The translations under genes were made by a program, and so were the position numbers. The notes beneath the pieces were generated by a model that saw only the letters and a program-made list of their open reading frames with translations, was not told the origin of the DNA and did no database searches. From Mauremys mutica (taxonomy: Eukaryota; Chordata; Testudines; Geoemydidae), in the NCBI RefSeq assembly GCF_020497125.1, contig NC_059082.1:25256965-25320964 (forward strand): a stretch of 64,000 bases of DNA. The letters run 5' to 3'. Positions 10,507 to 23,261 of the stretch are shown here, piece after piece. Numbering within the stretch: the first letter of the stretch is position 1; every line of letters starts with the position of its first letter.

Positions 10507-13500
10507 GTCTTTCACTTGTAAAGTCACCAGTGTGAATCCTGTCCAGCTCAGCAGGGACAAAAACCCTGTTCAACTCTAAGGCATGTTTGGCTTCCATATG
10601 AGCTTGGTAGTCCCAGTTCCAGCTCCCATATCGCAATCTTACCATCATGGTCTACACTAGCTTGTAAACTCTCTGGGGCAGGGATTCGCTCTTACTATGT
10701 ATTTATCCAATGTCTAGCACAATAGGACCCTGATCTGATAGTCTTCCAGTGAGAGTTCCAGCCCTACCTGCCACAAACATCCTTTTATTCAAAGTCTCAC
10801 AAGTACTGGTGGCTCAAACCATTTCAGTGAAAAAAAGCTCATCATGCTAGAGCCAATCTCATTTGGGGGAGGGGGGGTCTGGCTCATGATTTTTTTTAAT
10901 TTCTGGGACTGGCAGTACATTACAGCAGAGTTCTGAACAGCAATGAGGGTGAGGCAATCTGTTTCTCTGACCATGGTTGCAGCATTCTCTGGAGAACAAG
11001 AACTGTTCTATGGTAAGGTAACCCCCTTCTGGGGATTGGAATAAAACTGCTTAACACTTACAGTGGTGGCATGCCTCAAGGTTGATCCTAAAGCTGGTAA
11101 CATCATTGAGGCTGTCATACAGAAAAGAGGCAATTTTCAGATTTTACATCAGAAGTTTATCCCTTGGTAGTAGGGATCCCCATTTTTTAAATACGAGTAT
11201 TGGCAATGCTTTTATACACACCTTCCTTAATAAAGATATCACCATTCAACTGCAACACGTAGTGTCATCCACAGTACTGAAAGTTTAAAATGTTTTACTT
11301 CTTTGTTATTAAACACATCAGGGCTCTTTGAGTCAGCTTGGGATATTTATTCAAAAGAAACAGAACCAGACACTGAATCCTAAAACATTGTCTTGTTCTG
11401 GGGAAAAGGGAGTTAACAATATCATTACCAATATAACAATATAACCAAAGCAGATTTTTTTTAAAGGGTGCTTACAGTCTGATCCACAGAACACTTTACC
11501 CGAGATAAAGTTTAGAGACTGCAAGTTCTGGACCTCATGTGCCTTTAACCTCACTAAGTTATTACTTATTTCTATACTGTTCCCCCCCCAAAATGCTGCA
11601 TAAAGTAATTCAGGTTTTGGTCTCTATTTTAATATGGTACCAATTTTTTAAGAAGGAAAGCTGAAGGCCTGCAGAGGGGGTGCCAAATTAAAACAGAAAA
11701 AAATGCTGAAGTAGTGTTTTCAGATGACTTTTGAACACAGGCAAGGAGCAGCTGTGGAAGATGCTCAGTAGGAACAAGTTACAGACACTAGGAACCACTG
11801 CACAAACTCCTGCCAACCCAAAGCAGGTGCTGCTGGATCACAGGCTTCCTGCCGGATGTAGTACTAGGTGGTGCTCTCAAATGTACCTAAGCAATTGCTG
11901 GCTTTAAATTAAAAAAAATATATAGTCACTGTTATAAGCAACCAGTGTAATGTAACTGGGATGGTCAGCAGTAGTGCTGCTACTTTTTGCATTAGCAGGG
12001 AGGTAGTGCCACCTCGTAGTGGAAACTGCACATGCTGCTGGTACAATGTCACTGGAGTATGGATGCAGCCCATATATATTTCTCATCTGAAAATGAACAT
12101 TTTGTTCCATGTCTGAACCATAGGGCTGACCATCAAAAAGATGTGTTAAAAAAATAATGACAAAGTTTATAACTACTTTCAAGCTTTCCCTTAAATGAAG
12201 ATATGAACCCTAGCCAGCAACCAGACTTCTCTTTTTGGAAATGAGGAATCTTGACAAGGAGCAGGAATATCAACCAAGCACAACTCCAGGGGGAAAACTG
12301 GGCTTGAAAGGTCTATCAGGCAAGATAATTGTGAAACACCACATTGATACTCTATTCCACAATAAGAAAATCAGTTACCCATTGCGATGCTGACAACGTG
12401 TAAGTAGCTTTAAAAATTTGGTCCTAATGCAACAGCTCCAGTCACTTACATGAAGCCTTAATGGGAAGTTCAGTAAGGCCAAAATGGCCACCTAACCCTT
12501 TTCTGAAGCCAGCACAACATCATTTTACTGCAACGATCATAGTTTTAACTCTGTATGGATACCTGAATCCAGATGAGACACATCTATCGTAGTGCAAATG
12601 AATCTGAAAAGCATTAAAGTAGTATTTCAAACTAAATAAGCAAGATACTCAGAGTGATACAGCTGTAAGAAATGTAAGAAGTTTGTACAAAACCGCAGTT
12701 TAACTATGTAGACTGCACACTTGCTGTGTACTATATTATCCAACTGAAACCACAGTGATCAAACAGAATACAACCCATTTTTGCTTAAAGAATAACTGAG
12801 TGGAGGAAATCAAGCTTTAATTTTCTACAGTTATTGTATGTAACAAATGACATGATTTTAATAAATACAAGAGAACTAGTTCAGATGTATATGGATTTTT
12901 GTAGTCAAATGTTTTCAAAATTATTTTCATTTAATTTCTCAGTTATAGTTTCAGACACTCATTATTATCTTATTCTCTTTCCTATATTGTGCTTTTCTTC
13001 CCAGTTCTTTGTTTTTGCTGGTTCAGGGAATTTTGGCTCAAACCAATACAGGAGAAACAAAGCACTGACTTCTGTGCTTACCTGAGGAAAGAAAATAATC
13101 CCTGTATAACTCTGAAAGCAAAGTATTTAGTACATATACTGAAAAACTGAAGATAGTTACCTTTAAAACTATCCTCCTGGTAACATCATTACCATTAAAG
13201 ACAGATGCACATCATAAAGAAGGGGTTGTTCAACCAGTTTTTTCCCCTAGTTTACTTCACACATTACCACTAGAAACAACCTTACAGTAGTCTGGCATGA
13301 ACAGTCACTGTTGACCACAAAGGGGAAAACCCGCAACTGACCTATTTCATACCTACGGTATGTAAACAATTTTTATCCAGAAAAAAATCTCTGCAGTTGA
13401 TAGGAATATACTAAACAGAATTTTAGTATTCAGAATTGTTAAAATTACACAAAGTTTACACTACCTGCAAAAATGTTGTTTGTGTACACAGAGTTTATTC

Positions 13501-15930
13501 TTGCAATACTAAATTCAAGAATTAGCCAATCTGAATAATTAAATAGCTCCAGCTTCAGAAAGTCGGCAATGAAATTTGTGCTTCACAGCAAGGGATAGGC
13601 CTACTCAGAAGCAGGGGCCATATCTTAGATCTACTCATGGACCTCCTCCCTCCCATCTGAAACTGCACAGACCACCTCCTCATCCTGTTTCACTTGTATA
13701 ACATCCCTATGGCAATTATAGCAAATAATGACATGGAAATAGTATCTGACAGCTTTGAATTAATTTTTAGCTGTCTTAATGATTTAGCAGGTAGAAAGTG
13801 GAGCTCTTGTTGGTAATCAATGAAAGCTTACTGATAATCTGATGGCTGGCAACTAGCTTCCTATTTGCTTATAGGTAAATTCAAAGTTTTCCTATTAACC
13901 AATAAAGGTCTATAAGGGTTGGAACCTAGAACCTGAGAAATGGCTTCTCTCCCTACATTCTTCCACAACGAAGATCTGTTGAGGGACTAGAGCAAGAAAT
14001 TCCAACACTCAAAAGTATGGAGGCTGGTAGCAAGGTATTTCTGGAAAACTCCATAATTCACTTCTCTTGTAAGTCTGGAACAGCTCCTTTCTGTTGACCT
14101 TCGGGGTAGAATTTTGTCAGTAGGAATGGCAGGACTGATGCATTTTTATTTATTCCTTTGATTTATGCTGAATGTGGTCATCTAAAATTTGCCACTGTTG
14201 TGAGACTTTTTGCACCAGGCGCCCTGAGATATTCCAATGGGTGCCTTTTTGTAAAGTCAAAGTATGTATTTGTATCTATCTATTTTGCAGCTGTATCAGC
14301 TTCTTAGAACTATTTTAAATAAACTAATTAACACGAGGGATGGACTGAACAAAAAACCCAGATTTGGATCCTGATTTGAATTTTGCTGCTCTACCCCAAT
14401 TCCAAATACTTCTGTTTGGCAAAATGTGAAGAATTAGGGTAAGAAGAGAAAGCAACATACATTAGTCATGGAAGCTGCAATCCCCTCTTTCAGGTCGACA
14501 AAAATATTTCAGTGCTTTCCATGCAATTCTGGTCAGACCAATTTAAAATTAAACAGTACAATCTCCAGTAGCAGTATATTTTTTTATTAAATTATACAGC
14601 AGCTGGGAACAAGACTGGGAATATTTTTAAAAACTTATATCAAGATTTGGGGTCAGACTTCCCACTAGCATACAGACAGGTGCAACTCCAATGAAATCAA
14701 TGGAATTGTACCAGTTTACAGGGTATTTGGCCTTTAGGGCTCAGGGGAGGGTAGATTATCAGATGAGATGAGAGTCCAGACAATTCTTTGCTTATTAAAA
14801 ATGAATTAGAAATGTATTCTGTATTACAATGTTGCACCGTCTGACTTGCTGCAACAAAGAGAAAAAGAAAACACCTGTGGTGGAAAGTGAAATGTTTATG
14901 AAAAAAGGAAATGATATATGTTTATGCTGTGAGGTCAACAATTTAATGCTCTCCTATATATTTTAAATGAAGTTAACAGTAGTGCCTCTTTGCCAAATCT
15001 ATTATGATTTGAATATGTTTTTTCAATACATTTCATTAGCTCACAGTGTTTAAAAATAAATGTGAAAAAGGCTGGGTCTGATTCTCCTACAGGCAGCTTT
15101 GCAATGGCTCACTTCTGCAAAGTTATTTCTGCCATACTCAGAAAGTCAGGATCTTTTATAAAACCTCAACTCGCTCTCAAAGGTTACATAAAGGTCAGTT
15201 TTCATTTTATTCAGATTATCTTCTAACCTCGTAAAAAAATGCCCCCAGACTTAGAGAGACTCCCCTGTCCTGGTGGGTACTCCCTATTTTGAAAAGTTGC
15301 TTCTCCTTTACTCCACTCTCCCCGCCCCCACCTTTCCAGTCGCTGCCAAATGCCATTTATGCAGCTAAGTTTGCCCATTCCCTAAGGATAGGGTCGCAGG
15401 CTGCACCTGTTGATGGGAGTGATGTTGAGGATGCAGAGTTTGCCAAGAGCAGCTCCTTGCCATTGTAAGAGGCAGAGCAAGCGCTTTCTTAACCAGCTAA
15501 ATGAGGGAAGACATTTTAGATGAGCAGGTGTCCTGAAGAGGAAGTCTCCCTGAGGAAGAAGGTATTCCCTTCTCCACCTCCTCCCCCTTCACATGACAGA
15601 GGTGGGACTAGCCAGCTCTCAGGGTCAAGGGGCAGGCTACCACCATTCACTGATCAAGAATGGAACACCCATTTCCACACCCAACTAAGGTGAAAGGGTG
15701 ACAGGCAGATGGTGCCTACCCAATCTGGAGAGAACAAGCAGTTACACCCAGATAACTCCAGCCAGAGAGGACTGATCAGGCTGACCCACATTGCAGCCAG
15801 CATGCACTGACCTAAAAAGTACACAGTCTACAATTCATTATGTATACAGTAACAGCAATACGTTCTGGACAGGAAAGTCTCCCTACACAGTCTATGACAG
15901 TAGAGTCACAAAGCCAAGAAAAACTGAGTT
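10507..15930 (-). other. RFX7: RFX7 intron 1, middle part, no gene seen
   Basis: This is AT-rich, mostly unique-looking intron sequence. The only repeat-like pieces are 10661-10745 (an old LINE/SINE tail reading AACTCTCTGGGGCAGGGATT, then TGTCTAGCACAATAGGACCC) and 14646-14735 (a weak palindromic remnant around CAATGAAATCAATGGAATTG). No exon, RNA gene or large open frame is convincing. Confidence 0.5.
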
Positions 15931-15944
15931 AGCTACAATAACAC

Positions 15945-16115
15945 TTGGCAATTTTACAGTACCTCTTATTTGAGGATCTCAAAAGTACTTTACAAAGGTG
16001 AGTAAACATCTCCATTTTATATATAGGAAAACTGAGGCACAACCATTGGCATGACTTGTTCAAGGTCACATAAGCAAAGGACTATAGGAACAGTGACAGA
16101 GTTAGGAGCATAACC
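15945..16115 (-). repeat. MIR-like SINE, antisense
   Basis: The sequence contains TCCATTTTATATATAGGAAA, ACTGAGGCACAACC and GTTCAAGGTCACATAAGCAA. These correspond to the antisense of the MIR/CORE-SINE 3' half (cccattttacagatgaggaa, actgaggcacagag, cccaaggtcacacagc). A preceding CTCAAAAGTACTTTACAAAG matches the 'aagcactttacaaa' portion common in reptile copies. Confidence 0.65.
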
Positions 16116-16126
16116 AAAGGTTTGGT

Positions 16127-16397
16127 CTACACTTAAAAATTAGGTTGATGCAGCTACATTTGCCAGGGTCTGAAAAAAACCCACAACCCTGACCAAAACA
16201 GCTGTGCCAACCTAGCTCCCTGTGTAGACGTAGCTATATTGACAGAAGAATGCTTCCATCAACATAGCTAATTTTGTATGGGAAGGTGATCCTACACCAA
16301 TGGAAAAACCCATTCCAGTGGTATAGACTGCATGTACTCTACAGGGTTATGCCAGCACAACTATGGGAACACAGCTATGCTGGCATGGGCTGTGGCT
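16127..16397. mobile_element. Harbinger-like MITE remnant
   Basis: Starts GTCTACACTTAAAAATTAGG and ends GGGCTGTGGCTACACAAC, the family's degenerate terminal repeat. An internal CCTGTGTAGACGTAGC at 16221 and the small hairpin GAAGAATGCTTCCATC agree with the MITE at 715. The copy looks old and composite. Confidence 0.5.
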
Positions 16398-16680
16398 ACA
16401 CAACAGAGGCTAAGTAACCTACTTTCCAGTCCCCTACTCTAGTCATTAGAGAATCCCTTTCACTTAATTCTTTCTTTGTCCCATAGTGGCTAGGTATTAC
16501 AAGGGCCTCAGTCTACGTTGCATTGCACAGAGCTCAGACAAAAATAATACATAGATACATACAATATTACAAGTCATGGAAGTCTTCAGATACTGTCTGT
16601 ACAGACACTGTCACCGTTTCGAAGTATTCTGTTTGTTACACCTATCTCCTTCCAGATGCAGAGGATATGCACTCTGGCTG

Positions 16681-16775
16681 GGATTGTTGGAGGACCCTAA
16701 GGGAGTTAGGTATCCAAATATAATTGAAATTTAATGCGCTGCTCCTAACTCCACAGAGTCCTTTGAAAATCCCAA
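16681..16775. repeat. Palindromic MITE-like repeat
   Basis: The left arm GGAGGACCCTAAGGGAGTTA and right arm TAACTCCACAGAGTCCTTTG are imperfect inverted repeats around ATTGAAATTTAATG. The layout fits the palindromic MITE-like repeats common in turtles and crocodilians. Confidence 0.55.
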
Positions 16776-16799
16776 TCTGCACCTTTATCAATAGTCTGG

Positions 16800-19700
16800 T
16801 TAGGAAGCAAAACTCAAACAGATAAGTCTTCTTACTCATTAGCCAAGTACACATTTTAATGTATGCTGTAGCCCCTTGTATTTACAGGGCATCTGTGAAC
16901 TGTACTGCTTCAATGCTGTTGAGGACTCATGTCGTTAGCAGCATGTCAATATCTTAACAGCAAGACTAATGCAACCTAGATACTGAGCCAAATTCATCCC
17001 CAATATAACTCCACTGACTTACACCAGGGATAAACTTGGCCTGCTGTGTTGGTAGATTCAACGTGGTGGTAGATTTAACAATTAAATATACAAAAAGTCA
17101 CCATGACTACAAAATTCCAATAAATATGAGAATTCCCCTCAGCACTGAAATACCAAGTTTAGTGGATGGGGGAAATTAAGAGTATCTTGTTGATAAAGTT
17201 TATTTCTATACTAATTTTTTTCCTCCTTTGGATTAAAACAATTTAGTTTTGGGACTTTTATATAGTAAAAAACAATATTTCCCAAATTATGGCAGATTCT
17301 CCTTGAGGAGGCATGAAGGAGTAGCTGGATGTGGAAGGACCTGCAGACAAACTCCTAAACTGTTCTCCAAAGTTTCAGCATTTCTCCCCCTGCCCCCAAT
17401 AGTTTTTAGCCACCATGATTGCAGAAGAAATCTGTCAAACATGTTTGAGCCTGAGTTTGCAGAGAGTCTGAAATAATAACTCTGAGGCCTGCCCCATTCA
17501 TTTCAATAGTGATTCTTTAAATGTCAACACTTAACTATTTCACTGCTCATCAAAGCATGCAAAAAAGGAGAGATTCAAATAATGAAGGCCCACACCAGTG
17601 TCTTCCAAAGCACGGGGCATGAAGAGTTATCTGCAATGTATGAGCAGAAGACATATTAATTAAGAGAGGTGTGACTGCAGGGGATGCATGACTTGTTTCA
17701 TTCTCCAGAAGAGGGGCTGCGCCTTCAAGAGATTAGGAACAACTGATATAAAATCCAGCCTAGTTTCTTGGAACAAAAACAAGAGTCTAAAATGAACAAG
17801 GGCCCAATTCAACTCCCACTGGCTTCACTGGGACTTAGGCCCTACCACACATTGGAGTTTGCCACTGAGCAGCCCAGCTCATGCAGTCTTGGCATAGTGC
17901 ACCATATTACTAACTAAAAGACAGATCTGAGAACAAAATTATGATCAGAAGCCCACATCCAGTGCTGCTTAGACAGACTGCGAATGCTTTGTGTTCTAAA
18001 CTCCACATTAGTCCTCAGTGCGGTTTTCATGTTTGACATGGGGAAAAAAGCCTTCACCTCTCATGCAGAATTAATAAATCCAAATCATAGCAGATGCCTT
18101 AAGGACAAAAATGAACTGCTGGGATCTAGGCTAGGTAAGCAAACCCAGGGCCTGACTACATGTGCGGATGTAAACAATAGAAGACAATTTACAGCAACAG
18201 TAAAAAAGTATTTAATTTAATAATTTTTGCCAAACAATCAAAATAAGGATAAAAAAAACAAAACAATCTCCACTAGCTATAGGATGTGAGCTGTACCTTG
18301 TGAATTGGGAAGTAAGAGAGGGTTGAAATTGCCTAAAATCATTGGGGCTACTGTTTACTGCACATAGTGCAGAATGTCAGCAAATACTTTTCTTTGTTTG
18401 CAATCCAAATTTCTTAATCTCTATCCACATCATTTTTATGCATGTCCAGTACTGTCTGATTTTTTCCACCAATAGGATATTCTCTAGCAATCTAATGGAA
18501 TTATGAGTAGACTCAAAATCCATAGCAGTATATTTGTGTACACAGGCTCCATATATAAATAAAATTTATTTGATAATACTATATTGTCACTCCAAAAAAT
18601 AATTGAAATTCCATTAGTCTATATGCACAGACAGCTAAACAGGGTAAGGTTTTCTCTCCTCAGGCTTTAGTGTCTGGACAAAAAGCTATTAATATAAAAG
18701 CTTTAATGAATCTGCAGTGAAATTCAAATAAGCATATTGGGGCCCAATGTCCAGGGTAGACTAAGGCAATTTACAAACCCTGATATTAATCAGAGAGTCT
18801 AGACTCTGTAAAGACAGGTTCTTTCTAGTCTAAACTTCTAAGCTGTCATTGGGAAAATAAGTCTAATATTTTTTCTGTCCTTTTCATCCGCACTGTCAGA
18901 ACATATCCAATTGTCAGAGCAAGTTATATATGTGATACAAAAAATAAAAATGGACAACACTTCATTGGGCCCATTCAAGCCGGTCAGCTGAAAAGAACAA
19001 GTCTGTGGACAGACAATACAGAATCCTTAATCTTTTAATCAGGCAAGAGTTAATAAGCCATAACTATCCAACATACCTGTACACAAACATGATTGTAATG
19101 CTAATGCTTCCTGATCATTTTAAAAACATCTGAGAAATTCTCCATTTCTCCCCTTCCAATGGGCACTTAAAGTGCAAATAAAAATATTAACTTAAAATGC
19201 TGCTAAATACTTTTGAAAGTCTTCAATATGCATGCCAACCATGCCGTGAACCTTAAACACTAAAACTTAATCCAGTGTTTAGTTTTAAAGAGATACTAGA
19301 TACAGAAGAGTTACTTCTTTTGTCAAACTGCATTTTAATTTAATAAACAGAACAAATTAACTATGAGCTAAGATAATGAATAACTCATTGTCCTGCTAGA
19401 GGCCTACATCACATACTATATTTATATTTGTCTGTACAGTGGAAGGACAGGCACAGACTTGTTTGTGATCAGCAAGTCCAGTATTTCAGTAGCTGCTATA
19501 TCCTGCTATACTATTTTGATTGAAAATATGTTTTGCATACTAGAAACACATCTTTTAAACTAAAAATGTCCATCCACTATACTCGCAAATGGGGGATAGG
19601 GGAGAGAGATAAAGCAATGAAGACAATGCTGAAAGGTACTCATTTAAATGTGTTAAATCCTTCAGGAGTTAAAAAACACTGACCTCCTAAAACAAAAAAC

Positions 19701-22200
19701 CTAGGAGAAAATACTCTTCTCAGTAAGTGATAAGTTAAAGCTACCCATAAAGATGGAATCTGGTCATTTTAGTATTATTCTCAAGAATAGCTTGTAAAAT
19801 ACATTAACTACCAGTACACTCCACCTACTGTAAACAGTACTAATTCTTGGGTTGGGAGCAAGGAAGAAGTGAGTTTCCAATGCACGATATAAGTACTGTA
19901 TGTATATTACTTTTCTTTTGCAAAATTACCTTAATTTCTGGTTAATAAGAATAACTAAATCTGCACTAACATAGTATATAGGACACTAGTAAATATTAAC
20001 AACAACAACAAAAATCAGACATTCAGGTGAAGACTGCTTGCTAGAAGTACAGTACTAAGAGAATACAAGGATTTCTAATGTTAGCTCTCCACAGTCAGAA
20101 AAACAAAATTTAAAGTAAGGTTGAAAATTAAGTGAAATTTAATATAAATAAGTTGTTTCACATATTATATGTTTACAGTATAATATGCAAGTAGTGATAC
20201 TGTCTGGAAGTGCTGCAGAAGTTTTAGACCTGTCAAGAAAGCTGTCAGGGCAGTCAAGAAGTAAAGGTCATTGGTATGTGAAGGATGGCTAATCAACTAT
20301 CTACTAATTCTACAAGCCATATTGGGAGAGGAGACAATCACAATGTACTGGCAAAACCACTGATGGTTTCAGATACCTTGTACTAGCTTATGCATCACCA
20401 TTTGGTGAAGCTAATAAAGTTCTTTTGTACTGAAAGTGAAGAAAAGTTATTTACTCAAACACGTTACATATTTAAATCAAGCTATCTTTGAATGTAATGT
20501 TATAATACCAAAGTCTCTTTTTAAAAAGCAAGTTCTTATTAAAGGATAGGTTTTACTTAGTAGCCATTTTGTCTTCAACTTGGACATGATACCTAATCTG
20601 AATGCAATGTAAACATGCTGTCTGAGAAGCTGATTTCCAAATACCATGTTGATGGGAAGAGAAGGGGTAAAACATAAAATATGTACCACAAAAACCTATT
20701 ATAAATCAGAATAATCTGAAGGTAACACAATCAGAACATCCAGGAAATACATCAGTTAATATTGTCTCCTTAAGTCACCTCATTGCACACAAAAACTAAA
20801 CAAAAGGCTGTGTGTGTGCATTAAGGACAGAGAATGTGATTTACTGTTTAATTTTAATTTCCTAGGGTTTTTTTTAATATCAGTTTAAATACATAACAAC
20901 CCCCCTAATAATATTTTTAATATTTTGGACTTCCTTTTAAAATCCATATTAATTCAATATACCATAAAAGCTAACTATAGTATGAAGCACTATAAACACT
21001 GGATCAGTACACTGGCTATTAGGCATCCATAATATGGATACTGCAAAAGGCAAAAATTATTGTACATATGCAATTCCCAATTTTCAAAATGTACCCAAAG
21101 GGCTTAATCCACATATTGCAGGTGCCAGGCCCTTGCAATACTTCACTCTCAAAACAACGTTTTTATTTGGAGGACAAACTAAACTCAATAAACTTTTTTT
21201 AAACTAGTTTTTAAAAACTAATATTAAATTCAGCAGAACGTGGGTTTACTGTAAGTTGATTTTGTTTAAAATTTGTAACAAAAATTGGATTCTTAGAAAT
21301 GCCACCATGCCAAGTTTTAGCCCAAACCACATTTAATTGCAAACCCATGGAAATAGAGGTTTATAATAGGAACACTGATACAATCTTTACTATGACATTT
21401 GCATTAATATTTTGTATTATTGGGGGATGAGACGAATTCATATATCAAAAAGAGACTATTAATAAGCAGAAAACAATATTCAATTATTAAGATACCTTAA
21501 ATAGGTGAGGCTATATTCATTATCTTAACACAAACCTACCATAATTACCATTATCTCTGGATACAATGAATGTAAACATAGCCAATCAAAGCCTTGAGTA
21601 CATTTGACTGTATATAATTCCTGGGAAAAAATGCTGGTATCCTCTAAATAAAAGAGATACACATGTATGTGTGTAGTATAATATATTGAATACACACAGG
21701 TGTGTGTATATTATATATTTCCAAAAGATGCGTTCTTCCCAGGAAATGCAGAACCACCACCTCTCCTAAATGGTTTATAATCTTGAATAACACTGCAAAA
21801 ACATGTAGGGACGGTAACTAATCCTACAGATGAACAGGTTTTGCGTTGCCTATTAATATTCTTATGGACAATGGTCCGTCTGGCTGAAATTCACAATAAG
21901 CTTCTTCCTCTGTATGTTGGGGGGGGGGTCTCTCTCCCTCTGCAGAGCCAAGTAAACACATTTTCCGTTCCCCATCCCCCACCCCTCAGATACACACCAC
22001 CATCATGCAGTGCAAGTTATCTCCCAACCTCCTTTCTTTTAAATGCACCGAGTGTTTCGATCCCTATAGATTTTAAGCAACTTGTTTTTCTGCAGCTCTA
22101 AAAAAAACATTTAGCATTTATTTTCGGGGGGGGAGGGGTTTCAGAGGTGCACGTTAAGGAACAATTTACCCCAAAATAACCCCCCCCCAAACAATGTCAA
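16800..22200 (-). other. RFX7: RFX7 intron 1, proximal part, no gene seen
   Basis: AT-rich intron sequence next to the first exon. I see only a possible palindromic remnant at 17789-17833 (CAACTCCCACTGGCTTCACT), and short TA/CA-rich runs near 21660-21720. No second RFX7 exon, RNA gene or long open frame was identified. The low repeat density compared with the 3.6-10.5 kb block is notable. Confidence 0.5.
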
Positions 22201-22294
22201 GGGCCCTATTAGCGTGCACCGGGCTCTGGCAATGCACATGCAGAGCCTGCACGAACAAATCTCCGGCTCAGCGCTAAGCCAGCGTGCCATGGAG

Positions 22295-22315
22295 GCTGCT
22301 GCTGCTGCTGCTGCT
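22295..22315 (-). repeat. (AGC)7 trinucleotide run just inside RFX7 intron 1
   Basis: Seven GCT units on plus, read as (AGC)7 in the transcript, begin at intron base +6, immediately after GTAAG. The repeat is therefore intronic and adjacent to the donor. Confidence 0.9.
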
Positions 22316-22320
22316 CTTAC

Positions 22321-22475
22321 CAGATGGAGTTCTTGATTTTGTGTTGCAGCGCGTTGGCTTCCGTCCCTTGCAGCCCGGGCACCAGGGCTGGCAAAGCCCC
22401 CCCTGGCGCGGGGGTGCCGGGGAGCTGCTGCGGCGGCGGCGGCGGCTGGGGATCAGGTTGCTGTTCTTCTGCCAT
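22321..22475 (-). CDS. RFX7: RFX7 first coding exon (partial gene)
   Basis: On minus, the ATG at 22475-22473 opens 51 codons plus two bases. The product starts [20 protein letters not shown], continues through [17 protein letters not shown], and ends in HKIKNSI plus TG, the first two bases of the next Cys codon. From memory this is the N-terminus of RFX7 (human begins MAEEQQ and has [11 protein letters not shown]), a winged-helix RFX-family transcription factor that binds X-box DNA in the nucleus. The RFX DNA-binding domain lies in later exons outside the window. The intron begins GTAAGAG at 22320-22314, a consensus donor with phase 2. An in-frame ATG directly upstream (22478-22476) could also start translation and would add one Met. 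The Pro run is encoded by five CCG codons. Confidence 0.93.
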
Positions 22476-23261
22476 CATCGCCGGCGGAGGGGTGCGGGAG
22501 AGGGAGCGGGCGCGAGCGGCGCTGGAGACACTAGGCCTTCACCCCAGCACTCGAGTGAGTCGCCTTTCCCTGCTGCCTGGGGGACATCACGGAGGAGAAG
22601 CCGCGCCGGGTCCAGCCGCTGCTACGCCAGAGGCTGGGGAGCCTTCCCGGGGGGAAGGCGCATCGCGGCGCTGCCCCGCGCTGTGGGGTCGCTGCGGGCT
22701 CGCCGCCGCCGCCGCCCCCCAGCACCTGGTCCCGCGGCAGCCCCAAAGCAGCCCGCACAGCGCTGCCTGCCGCCTGTCCTGCTGCTGCTCTGCCAGGCAA
22801 AGGCAGCCCGTGCGCGCAGGCTCACTGCCGCCCTGTGCAGACAGCAACAACACGGCTCAGACACAGGGGGGGCGAGGGAAGGAATAAGCAGGGCAGGAAC
22901 CCAGCCCGCGGTAGCCGGGCGGAGGGTGGGGGGGAAGTTGACTCCCGCAGCAGCGTGCCTCAGGCTCCAGGCAGCACTGCAGACTGAGGGGGGAACGGAG
23001 CGCCCTGCCCTTGATTCCGGCTGGCTGTGTCAGTGGGTGTCCATGCTGTTTGTGCAGGATTATGCAGTGTTGCCAAGTGGCCATGCGAAGGAGTAGGCTG
23101 GGCAAGGCACTCCCTGCACTAGACACCCAGCAACAGATCCAGATACAGTGGCATGGAGGCGGCCCTCCGCCTCCGAGACCCAGGGCAGCCTCTCACCTGC
23201 TACCCAGGAGTCGCAGGATGCATCACGCCGCTGGGAAGGGTCTGGGGGAAGGGAGCTGCAG

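Larger units (their letters stand above)
22210..23260 (-). promoter_or_regulatory. RFX7: CpG island, RFX7 promoter and 5' UTR region
   Basis: GC content and CpG density rise sharply from about 22200 and fall back near 23260, in contrast to AT-rich flanks. The island covers RFX7 exon 1 and the DNA upstream of its start codon on minus (22479 upward), so it is read as the promoter and 5' UTR. No TATA-like box stands out, as is usual for CpG-island promoters. The transcription start cannot be placed from sequence. Open frames of up to 270 codons occur on both strands, as expected in GC-rich DNA lacking stop codons. Confidence 0.85.

Noticed and set aside
1..22311. Second exon of RFX7
   Set aside because: I looked for the continuation after the KIKNSIC motif on minus and found no match by eye; intron 1 is therefore taken to run past position 1. 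A spliced alignment would decide.
22551..22570. Plus-strand splice donor (CGAGTGAGTCGCC) suggesting a divergent transcript
   Set aside because: The match is short and no acceptor, exon or conserved frame on plus supports it.
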